Shown piece after piece: positions 49,612 to 58,387 of a stretch of DNA of 64,000 nt. The position numbers were made by a program, and so were the translations under genes. Location of the stretch: positions 27,469 through 91,468 of the forward strand of contig JBDHBX010000012.1 in assembly GCA_039592335.1 (NCBI GenBank). The letters are read 5' to 3'. Numbering within the stretch: the stretch's first letter is position 1; each line of letters starts with the position of its first letter. The notes beneath the pieces were generated by a model, which made no database searches, had not been told where the DNA came from, and saw only the letters and a program-made list of their open reading frames with translations. The stretch comes from WVYX01 sp039592335 (GTDB lineage Bacteria; Gemmatimonadota; Gemmatimonadetes; Gemmatimonadales; GWC2-71-9).

Positions 49612-50851
49612 GCTCGTCACCGTAGGGACGGAGCTCCTTCTCGGTTTCACCCTCGACACCAACGCCGCCGAACTGGCCCGGGCTCTCGCCGGGGCCGGTG
49701 CGCGTGTGGCGCGGACCACCTCGGTGGCAGACGACGAGGCGGAGATCCGGGCCGCCGTGAGCGGGTCGCTGGAGCGCACCGGCTTCGTCGTCCTCACGGG
49801 GGGGCTGGGTCCCACCAGCGATGACGTCACCAAACGGGCGGTGGCTGCGCTGTTCGACGCACCGCTTGAGTTGGACGAGGCGTACCTGGCTGAGATGGAG
49901 CGGCGCTATCGCAGCTTCCGGCGCGGCTCGATGCCGGCCAGCAACCGCTCCCAAGCGGAGGTCCCGCGGGGGGCCGACATCCTGCCCAACCCCCGCGGGA
50001 CGGCGCCGGGCCTGTGGCTGTCGGGGGCGCCCGGTACAGCGGTCATGCTCCCTGGCGTGCCGCACGAGATGCGGGGTCTTTTGGAGGAGGAGGTGGTGCC
50101 CCGGGTGGTGGCGCTCCTGCGCCGGCGGGGTGAGGTGCCCACCACGCGCTCGCGCACCCTCCGCACGACGGGGATCACGGAATCGGGCCTGCAGGATGCC
50201 CTCACGGAGCTGGAGGGGAGCTTGGGGCCGGTGCAGCTCGGATACCTCCCCCAGGGGATCGGCGTGGATCTCCGGCTCACCGTGTGGGGGGTGCCGGAAG
50301 CCGAGGCGGAGAGGGAGCTGGAGCGGGCGGTGGCGTTGCTGCGGCCCGGGCTGGGACGGCACCTGTACGGCGAGGGCCAGACCGATCTCGCCGCCGTGGT
50401 ATTGGACCGCCTGCGGGCCCAGCGGCAGACCCTTGCCGTGGCGGAGTCATGCACCGGCGGGTTGATCGGCGCGCGCCTGACGGCCGTTCCGGGCTCCTCA
50501 GAGGCCTTCCGGGGCGGGGTCATTTGTTACGCCGATGAGTCCAAGACGCGGGATCTGGACGTGCCCGCCGGGGTGCTCGAGGCCGAGGGCGCGGTGAGCG
50601 AGGCGGTGGCCCGGGCCATGGCAGCCGGCGTGGCCCGGCGCTTCGGGGTCGACGCGTCGATCGCCGTCACAGGGGTTGCCGGACCGGGTGGGGGGACCGA
50701 GGAGAAGCCCGTGGGCACCGTGTGGCTGGCCGCACGCGTGGGGAGGCAGGAGCGCGCCCTGCGGAGTCGCTTCCCGGGCGGGCGGCGCGAGGTGCGCCGC
50801 CGCAGCGCGCAGGCAGGGCTCGACCTGCTACGGCGCCTGATCGAGGGGTGA
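49601..50851 (+). CDS. cinA: CinA family protein (nicotinamide-nucleotide amidase / ADP-ribose pyrophosphatase)
   Basis: A 416-residue two-domain protein. The N-terminal MoCF/COG1058 domain (VTVGTELLLGFTLDTNAAELARAL, VVLTGGLGPTSDDVT, MLPGVPHEMRGLLE) is linked to ADP-ribose/NMN pyrophosphatase activity. The C-terminal CinA domain (VAVESCTGGLIGARLTAVPGSS-like block, ITGVAGPGGGTEEKPVGTV-like block) is the NMN deamidase of the pyridine nucleotide cycle. GTG 49598 or ATG 49601; the start overlaps pgsA. Confidence 0.92.
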   Translation: MDVELVTVGTELLLGFTLDTNAAELARALAGAGARVARTTSVADDEAEIRAAVSGSLERTGFVVLTGGLGPTSDDVTKRAVAALFDAPLELDEAYLAEMERRYRSFRRGSMPASNRSQAEVPRGADILPNPRGTAPGLWLSGAPGTAVMLPGVPHEMRGLLEEEVVPRVVALLRRRGEVPTTRSRTLRTTGITESGLQDALTELEGSLGPVQLGYLPQGIGVDLRLTVWGVPEAEAERELERAVALLRPGLGRHLYGEGQTDLAAVVLDRLRAQRQTLAVAESCTGGLIGARLTAVPGSSEAFRGGVICYADESKTRDLDVPAGVLEAEGAVSEAVARAMAAGVARRFGVDASIAVTGVAGPGGGTEEKPVGTVWLAARVGRQERALRSRFPGGRREVRRRSAQAGLDLLRRLIEG

Positions 50852-50903
50852 CCGCACTATCTTTGGAGGTGCCGAGCGGCGGCGCCTCTGAAACCTGACC
50901 AGA

Positions 50904-51566
50904 ATGCAGCTCCCAGCGAACATGCCGAGACGGAAGAAGACGAAGCCGCAACAGACGCCCGAAGCCGGCCCCGAGATCGCCGAGACGGTCCCGGAGGCGG
51001 CCCCCGTGGATGCCCCTCCCCCGGCGGAGGACCTGCTGGCTCCGGAGGCGGAAGCCCCGGACCAAGGGCCTGGACTGGGGCTCGTCGAGCCCGCGGAGGA
51101 GGCCGTGAAGCGGCTTGCCGGCGAGCTGGAGGACCTAAATGACCGCCACCTTAGGCTGGCCGCCGAGTTCGACAACTACCGCAAGCGCATGCTCAAGGAG
51201 CGGTTGGAGATGCGGGAGCGGGCGCAGGCGGAGCTGGTGCGGGACATGCTCGAGGCGATCGACGACCTGAACCGGGTGACCAGTCTTGACCACGGCGAGG
51301 CCGGTGTGAAGGACGTGCTGGACGGGGTCGAGATGGTCGAGCGCAAGCTGCATGCGGAGCTCGAGCGCCTCGGGGTGGAGCGCGTGGGGATCGAGGGAGA
51401 GGTGTTCGATCCCAACGGCCACGAGGCGGTGGGGACGCTACCGGCCAACAGCCCCGAGCAGGACGGGACGGTCGCCATCGTGTTGCAGCCGGGGTACCGC
51501 TTCGGCAGTGTGCTGCTGCGTCCGGCGCGCGTGAACGTGTTCATCGCGCCGGAGGGCGAGGCGTAG
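50904..51566 (+). CDS. grpE: Nucleotide exchange factor GrpE
   Basis: A 220-residue co-chaperone that releases ADP from DnaK. It has an acidic, Pro-rich N-terminal tail, a long dimerising helix (LEDLNDRHLRLAAEFDNYRKRMLKERLEM) and a C-terminal beta domain (VERVGIEGEVFDPNGHEAVGTLP, VLQPGYRFGSVLLRPARVNV). ATG 50904 or 50922. A TATCTT -10-like element at 50858-50863 may start a grpE-dnaJ transcript; no CIRCE palindrome was found. Confidence 0.93.
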   Translation: MQLPANMPRRKKTKPQQTPEAGPEIAETVPEAAPVDAPPPAEDLLAPEAEAPDQGPGLGLVEPAEEAVKRLAGELEDLNDRHLRLAAEFDNYRKRMLKERLEMRERAQAELVRDMLEAIDDLNRVTSLDHGEAGVKDVLDGVEMVERKLHAELERLGVERVGIEGEVFDPNGHEAVGTLPANSPEQDGTVAIVLQPGYRFGSVLLRPARVNVFIAPEGEA

Positions 51567-51569
51567 CCG

Positions 51570-52658
51570 ATGCCCGCGGTGAAGGACTACTACCAGGTGC
51601 TCGGCGTCTCCGAAAAAGTGGGGGAGGCCGAGATGAAGAAGGTCTATCGGCGGCTCGCCAAACAGTATCACCCCGACGCCAACCCCGGTGACAAGGCCGC
51701 GGCCGAGCGCTTCAAGGAGATCTCGGAGGCCTACTCCGTCCTGAGCGACGCCCAGAAGCGCAAGCAGTACGACACCATGCGCAAGTTTGGCGCGTTCGGC
51801 GGCGGCGGGTTCCAACCGCGGGGCGGTCCGGGTGCAGGCCAGGCGCGCTTCGAGGAGTTCGACTTCGGCGGGCTCGGGGGCCTGGGCGGCCTGGGGGACC
51901 TGTTCTCCTCCATCTTCGGCCGCGGCAAGAAGACGGCGGCCGCGGAGCCCATCGAGGTCGTGGTGGAGATCCCGTTCCGTGTGGCGGCCTTGGGTGGCAA
52001 GGTGCCGGTGACCGTGGGGGTCACCGAGGCCTGTCCAGCCTGTGCGGGGTCCGGCGCGGCGCCCGGCGCGAAGGTGAGCCCCTGCCAGGAGTGCAAGGGG
52101 CGCGGCACCGTGACGTTCGGGCAAGGCGGCTTCGCCGTGCAGCGTCCCTGTCCGGCCTGCCGCGGCCGCGGCAAGGTGCCGAGCGAGCCTTGCCCCAAGT
52201 GCGCCGGTCAGTGCGAGATGTCCGTCGACAAGCGTCTCATGGTCTCGGTGCCTCCGGGGACCGACTCCGGTCAGAAGGTGCGGCTCAAGGGCCAGGGGCA
52301 GCGGAGCCCCGACGGTGGGCCACCTGGGGACCTGATGGTCACCTTCCAGGTGCAGGCCGACCGCTTCTTCCGCCGTGAGGGCCTGGATCTCCACTGTACC
52401 GTTCCCGTGAACGTCGCGCAGGCCGCGCTCGGCGCCAAGCTCAAGGTCCGGACCATCGAGGGCCGCAAGGTGGTGCTCAAGATCCCGGCGGGAACGCAGC
52501 CCGGACGGAGATTCCGCATCAAGGGGCAGGGGATCGAGAAGAATAAGCGCCGGGGCGACCAGTTCGTCGAGATCGCCGTCACGGTGCCCAGCAAGCTGAA
52601 CGCGAAGCAGGAAGCGAAGCTGAAGGACTTCGCCGACGAGGTGGGTCTGCCGTACTAG
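51570..52658 (+). CDS. dnaJ: Chaperone DnaJ (Hsp40, type A)
   Basis: A 362-residue co-chaperone that stimulates the DnaK ATPase. The J domain has YHPDAN with HPD. A Gly/Phe-rich stretch follows (~75-110), then a zinc module of four CxxC motifs (CPACAGSG, CQECKGRG, CPACRGRG, CPKCAGQC, the last lacking the final Gly-x-Gly), and two C-terminal substrate domains. It starts three bases after grpE; dnaK is not in the window. Confidence 0.95.
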   Translation: MPAVKDYYQVLGVSEKVGEAEMKKVYRRLAKQYHPDANPGDKAAAERFKEISEAYSVLSDAQKRKQYDTMRKFGAFGGGGFQPRGGPGAGQARFEEFDFGGLGGLGGLGDLFSSIFGRGKKTAAAEPIEVVVEIPFRVAALGGKVPVTVGVTEACPACAGSGAAPGAKVSPCQECKGRGTVTFGQGGFAVQRPCPACRGRGKVPSEPCPKCAGQCEMSVDKRLMVSVPPGTDSGQKVRLKGQGQRSPDGGPPGDLMVTFQVQADRFFRREGLDLHCTVPVNVAQAALGAKLKVRTIEGRKVVLKIPAGTQPGRRFRIKGQGIEKNKRRGDQFVEIAVTVPSKLNAKQEAKLKDFADEVGLPY

Positions 52659-52680
52659 AGGAGGGGGTGTGCGGAGGGGC

Positions 52681-52708
52681 GCTGCCGCGGTCAGCACGGC
52701 GGCTCTTT
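52681..52708 (+). terminator. Terminator after dnaJ
   Basis: GCTGCCG (52681-52687) and CGGCGGC (52697-52703) form a 7-base stem with a G-T pair, followed by TCTTTCG, between the convergent dnaJ and lipoprotein genes. Confidence 0.5.
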
Positions 52709-52719
52709 CGTGTCCGGCG

Positions 52720-53523
52720 TCAGTCTCCGATCCAGTGGGCCGTGCTGTCCGGCCTGATCTCTCCCATACGCTTGACCACGAACGTGGCCGCCGGCCCGGG
52801 CACCGAGTACCGAATCACCTCACCCGTGGTATGCGAGAGGCTGAAGCAGACGAACGTGTCGCGCAGCGCCTCGCCCGCCAGCACGTGGATGCGGCCCTGC
52901 CCGTCCACCGCGATGTCGGTGACGTAGACTCCCTCGTGCCACGGCCAGGGGAGTCGCCAGCGCAGGTTGCCCTGCGCGTTGTACAGGGTGATCGCCCGGT
53001 CGGGTACCGCGTGGAGCACGCCCCCCACAGCCGCCGTGAGCAGGCCCGTGCGGCCGCTCTGCTCCACCAGCGCGAACGTAGACGTGGAATCGGGCCCCAC
53101 GGCCACCAGCCGCCCGTCGGCGGCCTCGACGACGACGCGCCCGTCCGGCAGCACCGCGAACTGGTGGGGAGCGGACGCCACGTCGTGTACCGGGATCCGC
53201 CGCTCGAAGTCCCACTGCCCCGAGAACACCACGACCGAGGCCGCGCCCTCCTCCACATCGGAGACGTACCACCGTCCGTCCAGCTCCTGGAGGTGGTGGG
53301 GGCTCCGCAGGGTGTTTGTGCCGCGGCGGTACACGGCGCCGGAGCGCCGATCCCGCACGACGATCTCGGAGGTGCCCTGACGTGTGAAGGCGAGCAGTGA
53401 GTCGCCCGAAGCGGTCACTGCTCGCCCATCGATGAAGATCAGCATCTCCGACGGGCCTGGCGCGTCGCACGCCGCCACGAGGGCGACCGCGAGCGCGCCG
53501 CAGGCCAGTCGAATTGAACCCAC
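52720..53523 (-). CDS. Beta-propeller lipoprotein (6-bladed type)
   Basis: A 267-residue exported protein. The signal peptide ends in lipobox LVAAC (residues ~14-18). The rest is a run of four-stranded blades with NHL/6-bladed-propeller patterns (SPHHLQELDGRWYVSD, APHQFAVLPDGRVVVEA, VTDIAVDGQGRIHVLAG). Such lipoproteins bind ligands or partners at the envelope; function unknown. GTG 53523 chosen for the signal peptide. It follows the next upstream gene by one base, so the two are one operon. Confidence 0.75.
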   Translation of the reverse strand: MGSIRLACGALAVALVAACDAPGPSEMLIFIDGRAVTASGDSLLAFTRQGTSEIVVRDRRSGAVYRRGTNTLRSPHHLQELDGRWYVSDVEEGAASVVVFSGQWDFERRIPVHDVASAPHQFAVLPDGRVVVEAADGRLVAVGPDSTSTFALVEQSGRTGLLTAAVGGVLHAVPDRAITLYNAQGNLRWRLPWPWHEGVYVTDIAVDGQGRIHVLAGEALRDTFVCFSLSHTTGEVIRYSVPGPAATFVVKRMGEIRPDSTAHWIGD

Positions 53524-53524
53524 G

Positions 53525-54601
53525 CTACAAAGCGTACGCCGGGATCTGCAGGACCAGGAAGGCCGGGACCAGCAGATTGTCGAAGGCGTCCAGGAAGTCG
53601 AACACCGAGTCGAGCATCCCGCCCAGCGCCAGGAGTTGCTCGCCGGTGAGCGGATCGCCGGCGCCGTCCTGGAATACCGGGCTGTCGGGCGTGCCGGAGA
53701 TCTGCACCACGAGGACGGTGTTGTGGTGTACCGTGCCGGCAATGCCCAGCTCGCTGCCCGTCATGTGGAAGACCACGTCGTGGCCGTCATGCTCCACGGT
53801 GAGGTCCACGGTCATGGAGCCGGCGAGCCCGTCGGCGCTCACCTCCAGGCGCACGCTGGCGCTGCCGTCCACCTCGTAGACGTAATAGTCGATGGTCGCC
53901 TGCTCGGTCTCCAGCGTCAGGGTCACCGAGAGCTCGAAGTTGACCTGGTTGGAGCCGTCGGACACGAAGCCGTCGGCGCTGAACGTCACGGTGGAGGTCG
54001 TGACGGTCGCGCTGGCCAGGTAGTTGAGCACGTTCGTCGAGCCGATGAACGCGGAGATCCGCACCGCGTCGGACGACGGTGTTGACTCGTCGGTCAGCTC
54101 GACGTAGCCGGCGTAGGTCAGCGGCTCGACGATCCGGTGCAGGATGGGATCGACCGCGTACAAGCTGATGCGGACACCGTCCGTCGGACCGTCGCTCGAG
54201 TCGGGCGCGATGACGTATACGCCTTCGATCTCGTTATAGACCCAGGTGGTGCCGAGATAGTCCTGTGGGAACAGCACTTCGGCCACCGTGGGCTCGAACG
54301 GCAGCGCCTGCATGGCGGAGAGCCGCCCGGCGCTCCAGTCGCCCGGATTCCATGGCGCGTTGGGCAGCATCGTGGCCACGGGCGCCGCGGCGAACTGCGG
54401 GAAGTACTCGCCCAGGATGCCCATGCTCTGCACGGCCGCGTTGCCGTCGATCGCGTCGTACACGTCCTCGGCGGCAGTGCTCGTCAGCGTCGCGTCGAAG
54501 TCCTCTCCTGGTGAGACGGAGTCGCCGCACCCGGCAAGCGCAAACACGGCCAGCGCGGTCAGCGCCAGGAGGCTGCGGGACATACGGGAATGAGTGGTCA
54601 T
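53525..54601 (-). CDS. Hypothetical lipoprotein, beta-rich
   Basis: A 358-residue lipoprotein with signal peptide and lipobox ALAGC (from ATG 54601). The mature part is rich in Thr/Val/Asp with long alternating strands (VNFELSVTLTLETEQATIDYYVYEVDG; SMTVDLTVEHDGHDVVFHMTGSELGIAGTVHHNTVLVVQISG), giving a beta-sandwich or jelly-roll look. Family not recognised. First gene of an operon with the propeller lipoprotein. A perfect palindrome matching the CRP site lies 55-75 bases upstream. Confidence 0.7.
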   Translation of the reverse strand: MTTHSRMSRSLLALTALAVFALAGCGDSVSPGEDFDATLTSTAAEDVYDAIDGNAAVQSMGILGEYFPQFAAAPVATMLPNAPWNPGDWSAGRLSAMQALPFEPTVAEVLFPQDYLGTTWVYNEIEGVYVIAPDSSDGPTDGVRISLYAVDPILHRIVEPLTYAGYVELTDESTPSSDAVRISAFIGSTNVLNYLASATVTTSTVTFSADGFVSDGSNQVNFELSVTLTLETEQATIDYYVYEVDGSASVRLEVSADGLAGSMTVDLTVEHDGHDVVFHMTGSELGIAGTVHHNTVLVVQISGTPDSPVFQDGAGDPLTGEQLLALGGMLDSVFDFLDAFDNLLVPAFLVLQIPAYAL

Positions 54602-54654
54602 TATGGTCTCCCTCGGAATGTACGCATCGGTGTGAGAACCGCGGAGCGGGTCGC

Positions 54655-54676
54655 GCGTGTGACGTACGTCACACGC
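54655..54676. promoter_or_regulatory. CRP/FNR-family operator, perfect 22-bp palindrome
   Basis: GCGTGTGACGT/ACGTCACACGC is a perfect palindrome and contains TGTGA-N6-TCACA exactly, the classical CRP consensus. It is centred 64 bases before the lipoprotein ATG. A TTGACA lies farther upstream on the minus strand (54700-54695), and TACATT (54622-54617) is a possible -10. A CRP/FNR-type regulator is inferred; no such gene is in the window. Confidence 0.6.
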
Positions 54677-54769
54677 TCTCGCTCCGTAACTGGGTGTCAA
54701 TCTAGGGAGCCCCGCCTCACGCCTCTGTGACGCCGCCCACCCGGACGACGTGGCACGTGCACGTGGCCG

Positions 54770-55096
54770 TCAACTCGGGGGGGAATCGTGCATATTGACA
54801 GCCTGGCGGCCGCCGGTCGTGACGTCTTCCTTGAGCCGCTCGAAGGTCCACTGGACGGCATTGAGGATCACGGCGGTCACGCCGCAGAGCAGGGCGAAGG
54901 CCGCCGCCATCGCCGTGGCAAACCACAGCAGCGCCTCGAGGGAGAGTGCGCGCACGTTGGCGAGCATCAGCGCAAAGGCGCACACGATCAGGTAGACCGC
55001 GTAGCGCTGCATGCGGTTGGCCAGCACTGCCGGGGGGATTACGAACTTCCGCGGAATCACGATGCCTGGCGCCGCTTCCACGCTGGGCCGCTCCAT
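54770..55096 (-). CDS. Small membrane protein, two helices
   Basis: A 108-residue protein with a soluble N-terminus (MERPSVEAAPGIVIPRKFVIPP), two membrane segments (YAVYLIVCAFALMLANVRAL; ALLWFATAMAAAFALLCGVTAVI) and a charged C-terminus. GGGAGGCAACC before ATG 55096 fixes the start. Family not recognised. Confidence 0.6.
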   Translation of the reverse strand: MERPSVEAAPGIVIPRKFVIPPAVLANRMQRYAVYLIVCAFALMLANVRALSLEALLWFATAMAAAFALLCGVTAVILNAVQWTFERLKEDVTTGGRQAVNMHDSPPS

Positions 55097-55255
55097 GGTT
55101 GCCTCCCTGTCCGATCCGAGTCTCTGAGCGATGCCTGCCCAAACGTCTGATGTCCCTGCCGGTGCGTCAACCCCACGGTGGCAGGCCCGTGATCGCCCGT
55201 GTATTGTGCCACGACACAGAAAGATTGCATGCCCGACGGACGGAGGATGTGAGAC

Positions 55256-55672
55256 ATGCCACTGGCACGCCGCTGGTCCTTCACCCTGAAGGAGGAGTAC
55301 GGGGACCGCAACATCTCCCCGGAAGTTGAGGAGCTGGTCCGGGATTCCGGCGTCCACACGGGGATCGTGACGGTTCACCTCACGGGATCGACCGGGGCTA
55401 TTACGACGATCGAGTATGAGACGGGGGCGCTGCAGGACCTGCGGCGGGCCCTGGATCAGATCGCGCCGCCCACCCTGGACTACGCGCACAACGCCGCGTA
55501 CGGTGACGGCAACGGCTTCTCCCACGTGCGCTCGGCGCTCCTCAAGACCAGCATCGCCGTCCCCATCATCGAGGGGAAGCTACAACTCGGCACCTGGCAG
55601 GAAATCCTGCTCCTGAACCTGGACAATCGGAAGCGGACGCGGGAGGTGGTAGGGGTCGTCGTGGGGGAGTGA
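55256..55672 (+). CDS. YjbQ family protein (UPF0047)
   Basis: A 138-residue protein of the YjbQ family. Some members have weak thiamine phosphate synthase activity. Family features are GIVTVHLTGSTGAITTIEYE, the DLRRALDQIAP helix, YAHNAAYGDGNGFSHVRSALL with the metal-like His, and EGKLQLGTWQEILLLNLD near the C-terminus. GGAGGATGTGAG ribosome-binding sequence. Cytoplasmic trimer in known structures; true role unsettled. Confidence 0.8.
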   Translation: MPLARRWSFTLKEEYGDRNISPEVEELVRDSGVHTGIVTVHLTGSTGAITTIEYETGALQDLRRALDQIAPPTLDYAHNAAYGDGNGFSHVRSALLKTSIAVPIIEGKLQLGTWQEILLLNLDNRKRTREVVGVVVGE

Positions 55673-55679
55673 TGGCTCC

Positions 55680-56066
55680 TCAGGAACGATCCCGCTTCGT
55701 GTGGGGCGACCACACCTCCACCTTGCGGTTCCCGATGAACGCGTTGGCAGCCCAGCCGGTCAGCCCCACGATCGCCGACCCGAGGATCGCTGCACCCAGC
55801 CCTTCGATGTGGAACGGAGGCATCACCCAGGACACCATCAGGAGCATCGCCCCGTTCACGACGAAGAGGAACAGCCCCAGCGTCACCAGCGTGAGGGGAA
55901 AGGTGAGGAACACGACGACGGGGCGCACGAAGGCGTTCACCACCCCGAGGAGGAACGCGGCAATCCACAGCGCGAGCACCCCCTCGAAGTAGAGCCCATC
56001 GAGGAGGGTATCGGCCATCCACAGGCCGAATGCCGTGACGAACAGGCGAGCGAAAAAGCCGCGCAT
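55680..56066 (-). CDS. Membrane protein of the Phage_holin_4_2 (YvlD) family
   Basis: A 128-residue protein with about four membrane segments, matching the YvlD/Phage_holin_4_2 family (GVVNAFVRPVVVFLTFPLTLVTLGLFLFVVNGAMLLMVSWV). Despite the name, chromosomal members are not phage lysis genes and are widely distributed; their function is unknown. ATG 56066 chosen; a TTG nine bases earlier is possible. It converges on the YjbQ gene with seven bases between. Confidence 0.78.
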   Translation of the reverse strand: MRGFFARLFVTAFGLWMADTLLDGLYFEGVLALWIAAFLLGVVNAFVRPVVVFLTFPLTLVTLGLFLFVVNGAMLLMVSWVMPPFHIEGLGAAILGSAIVGLTGWAANAFIGNRKVEVWSPHTKRDRS

Positions 56067-56173
56067 ATCCTGCAATCCCTATCGGGACGCCGGCCCGGGA
56101 AGTTTCAACCGGCTCCGTGGTAACATCGACGGGACCGCCCCGCCAGGCAAGCGGGTCGACGGCATGATACTGG

Positions 56174-56935
56174 TCATAGGACGGTGTCGAGAAAGGTGAC
56201 GATGGCGGCCGCGGCCCGCTCCGCGTGCTGGTGCTGCACGAACAGGTGGTCCCCGTCGGGGATGGCCGCGAACCAGCGCGGCTGCCGTGCCGCGGCGAAG
56301 ATGCGCTCCCCCTCCTCGATCCCGACCACCCTGTCTGCGGTGCCGTGCACCACCAGGAGGGGACGCGCCAGGGCCGCGATCCGCTCGGGTGAGCAGTGCC
56401 GCTCCAGGTCGTGGAAGAACTCGGCCGAGATCCGGAAGGGCCGCCCGGCGATCCTCACGGTGACGCGCCCCGATGCCAGGGCGCGCTCGACATCGTCCTC
56501 GGCAAAGAGATGCCGCACGTGGTCGGGGCTGAAGGGCGCCGCGACCGCCACCACGGCCCGAGCCGTCGGGACGTTTCCCGCCGCCAGCAGGGTGGCGGCG
56601 CCACCGAGCGAGTGGCCCACCATCGCGCACGGCCCCAAGCCACGCTCCTCCAGGTGCCGCGCCGCTGCCTCGAGGTCGCCGATGTTGGACGTGACGCTGG
56701 TGTCCGCGAAGTCCCCCTCGCTTTCCCCCAGGCCGGTGAAGTCGAAGCGGAGCACCGCGTACCCGCCGTCCTCGATGCCGGTGGCGAGGCTCCGAGTGAC
56801 CTTGAGGGACTTGGAGCAGGTGAAGCAGTGGGCAAGAACGACACCGCCCTTCGGTGCCCCCTCCGGGACATGCAGGGTGCCCGACAGCTGGCCGTCGGCG
56901 CCGTCGAACGCGACCTTCTCGTGGATGTGGGCCAC
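56174..56935 (-). CDS. Alpha/beta hydrolase, OsmC-associated type without the OsmC domain
   Basis: A 253-residue alpha/beta hydrolase. The nucleophile elbow is GHSLGG, acid near HGTADRVVGI, and catalytic His in DGDHLF. Sequence such as LAHCFTCSKSLKVTRSLATGIEDGGYAVLRFDFTGLGESEGDF is that of the hydrolase half of bifunctional hydrolase-OsmC proteins; here the frame ends without an OsmC domain. Start is uncertain: GTG 56935 is preferred. The preceding gene ends at 56944. Confidence 0.78.
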   Translation of the reverse strand: MAHIHEKVAFDGADGQLSGTLHVPEGAPKGGVVLAHCFTCSKSLKVTRSLATGIEDGGYAVLRFDFTGLGESEGDFADTSVTSNIGDLEAAARHLEERGLGPCAMVGHSLGGAATLLAAGNVPTARAVVAVAAPFSPDHVRHLFAEDDVERALASGRVTVRIAGRPFRISAEFFHDLERHCSPERIAALARPLLVVHGTADRVVGIEEGERIFAAARQPRWFAAIPDGDHLFVQHQHAERAAAAIVTFLDTVL

Positions 56936-56943
56936 CGGCTGGT

Positions 56944-57306
56944 TCAGCCGGCGAGGTTGGGAAGCGTTTCGAGGATCTTGTCGTGGATTTCCGGCCCCGC
57001 CGCCTCCCGTAGCGCGCTCCCCACGACGGAGAGGAGCTTCTCGACCTGCTCGTCGGTGAAGCCGGCATTCAGCAGGATGCGGCGCAGCGCCTTGGGCTTG
57101 GCAATGGCCAGGACCTCTCCCGTCCACTGGGCGGAGAGGGGGGCGCCTTGCATCCACTCGCCCATGTCGGGGAAGGCCTCGGCCACCGTCCCAAAGGTCT
57201 TGGCGTCCAGCGCCATGCGGATCGCCAGGAAGACCGCCCCCAGACCGTCGGCGGCCTTGCCGTCATCCACGCCCACCTCGTCTGCCACGCGTTGAACCAG
57301 ATCCAC
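56944..57306 (-). CDS. DUF2267/DUF2780-like helical protein
   Basis: A 120-residue helical protein. The pattern VADEVGVDDGKAADGLGAVFLAIRMALDAKTFGTVAEAFPDM resembles DUF2780/DUF2267 domains, in which two repeats of a helix pair end in 'LP'. A second half (LLNAGFTDEQVEKLLSVVGSALREAAG) repeats that style. GTG 57306 is set by GGAGAG five bases upstream. Lies between mnmA and the hydrolase gene; function unknown. Confidence 0.6.
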   Translation of the reverse strand: MDLVQRVADEVGVDDGKAADGLGAVFLAIRMALDAKTFGTVAEAFPDMGEWMQGAPLSAQWTGEVLAIAKPKALRRILLNAGFTDEQVEKLLSVVGSALREAAGPEIHDKILETLPNLAG

Positions 57307-57316
57307 CGCGACTCTC

Positions 57317-58387
57317 CTAACTGATGACTCCGCCGCCCAGCACTCGGTCGCCGGCGTACAGTACGCCCGACTGGCCGGGGGTGATCGCCCGCACGGGCTC
57401 GCCCAGCTCCAGCGCCAGCCCGCCGTTGCGCTCCGCACGGTCGGTGCTCACGCGGGCGGGGACGGGCCGCGCCCGATAGCGCACCTGGATCTCGCACCTG
57501 TCGCCCGGCTCCAGCGACGCGGCGAGCCAGTTCACCTCCTCCAACGCCAGCCGATGCCCGAACAGCTCGTCGGCCGTGCCCACGACGACAGCGCGGTCCT
57601 CCGGGCGGATCGCCACGACGTACAGGGGCTCGGAGGCGCCTCCCGGCAGTCGACGCCGCTGCCCGATAGTATAACGAGCGTACCCTGTGTGCTCCCCTAC
57701 CGCGTCCCCGGCGGTCGTGACGATGGGGCCTGGCGCGAGGGCGGGCGCGTCGGATGGCAGGTGTTGCTCCAGTACCGCTCCGTAGTCGCCGTCCGGCACG
57801 AAACAGATCTCCACCGATTCGGGTTTCTCGGCCGTAACCAGGCCCAGGCAGCGCGCTACCTCCCGCGTCTCGTCCTTGGTAAGCTCGCCGATCGGGGTGA
57901 GCATGCGGTCCAGCACGGGCCGATCGATCCCCCACAGGAAGTAGGTCTGGTCCTTGGCCCGATCCACCCCCCGAAAGAGCGCACCGTCGCGCGTGATGCT
58001 GTAGTGACCGGTGGCGAGGTAGTCACACTCGAGCGCGTCGGCGTGCGCCAGGAGATCGCGGAACTTCGTGAACGTGTTGCACCGCACGCAGGGGATGGGG
58101 GTGCGGCCGAGGGCGTACTCTGCCACGAAGTTCTCGATGACATCCGCTCGAAAGCGATCCTCGAGGTCGAGCACGTAGTGCGGGATGCCAAGCCGCTCCG
58201 CGACGGCGGCCGCGTCGGCGATCGAGTCGAGCGAGCAGCAAGGGCGGTCGGCTACCTCCTCCCCATAGCAGAACAGCTTGAGCGTGGCGCCGATGACCTC
58301 GTAACCAGCCTCGACGAGCAGCGCGGCAGCGACGGAGCTGTCCACCCCCCCCGACATCGCCACCAGCACGCGTCTGACGCGCGTCAT
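57317..58387 (-). CDS. mnmA: tRNA-specific 2-thiouridylase MnmA
   Basis: A 356-residue enzyme that thiolates U34 of tRNA Lys, Glu and Gln. PP-loop AMSGGVDSS; catalytic cysteines Cys103 (PCVRCN) and Cys195 (EICFVPDGDY) match the E. coli pair; GHYSITRDG is an RNA-contact block. Its start overlaps the cysteine desulfurase stop (ATGA), so the sulfur donor and acceptor are made together. Confidence 0.95.
   Translation of the reverse strand: MTRVRRVLVAMSGGVDSSVAAALLVEAGYEVIGATLKLFCYGEEVADRPCCSLDSIADAAAVAERLGIPHYVLDLEDRFRADVIENFVAEYALGRTPIPCVRCNTFTKFRDLLAHADALECDYLATGHYSITRDGALFRGVDRAKDQTYFLWGIDRPVLDRMLTPIGELTKDETREVARCLGLVTAEKPESVEICFVPDGDYGAVLEQHLPSDAPALAPGPIVTTAGDAVGEHTGYARYTIGQRRRLPGGASEPLYVVAIRPEDRAVVVGTADELFGHRLALEEVNWLAASLEPGDRCEIQVRYRARPVPARVSTDRAERNGGLALELGEPVRAITPGQSGVLYAGDRVLGGGVIS

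Noticed and set aside
50852..50903. CIRCE/HrcA operator before grpE
   Set aside because: No TTAGCACTC-N9-GAGTGCTAA-like inverted repeat is present.
55680..56066. Prophage remnant because of the holin-family protein
   Set aside because: The family is widespread in chromosomes and no other phage gene is near.
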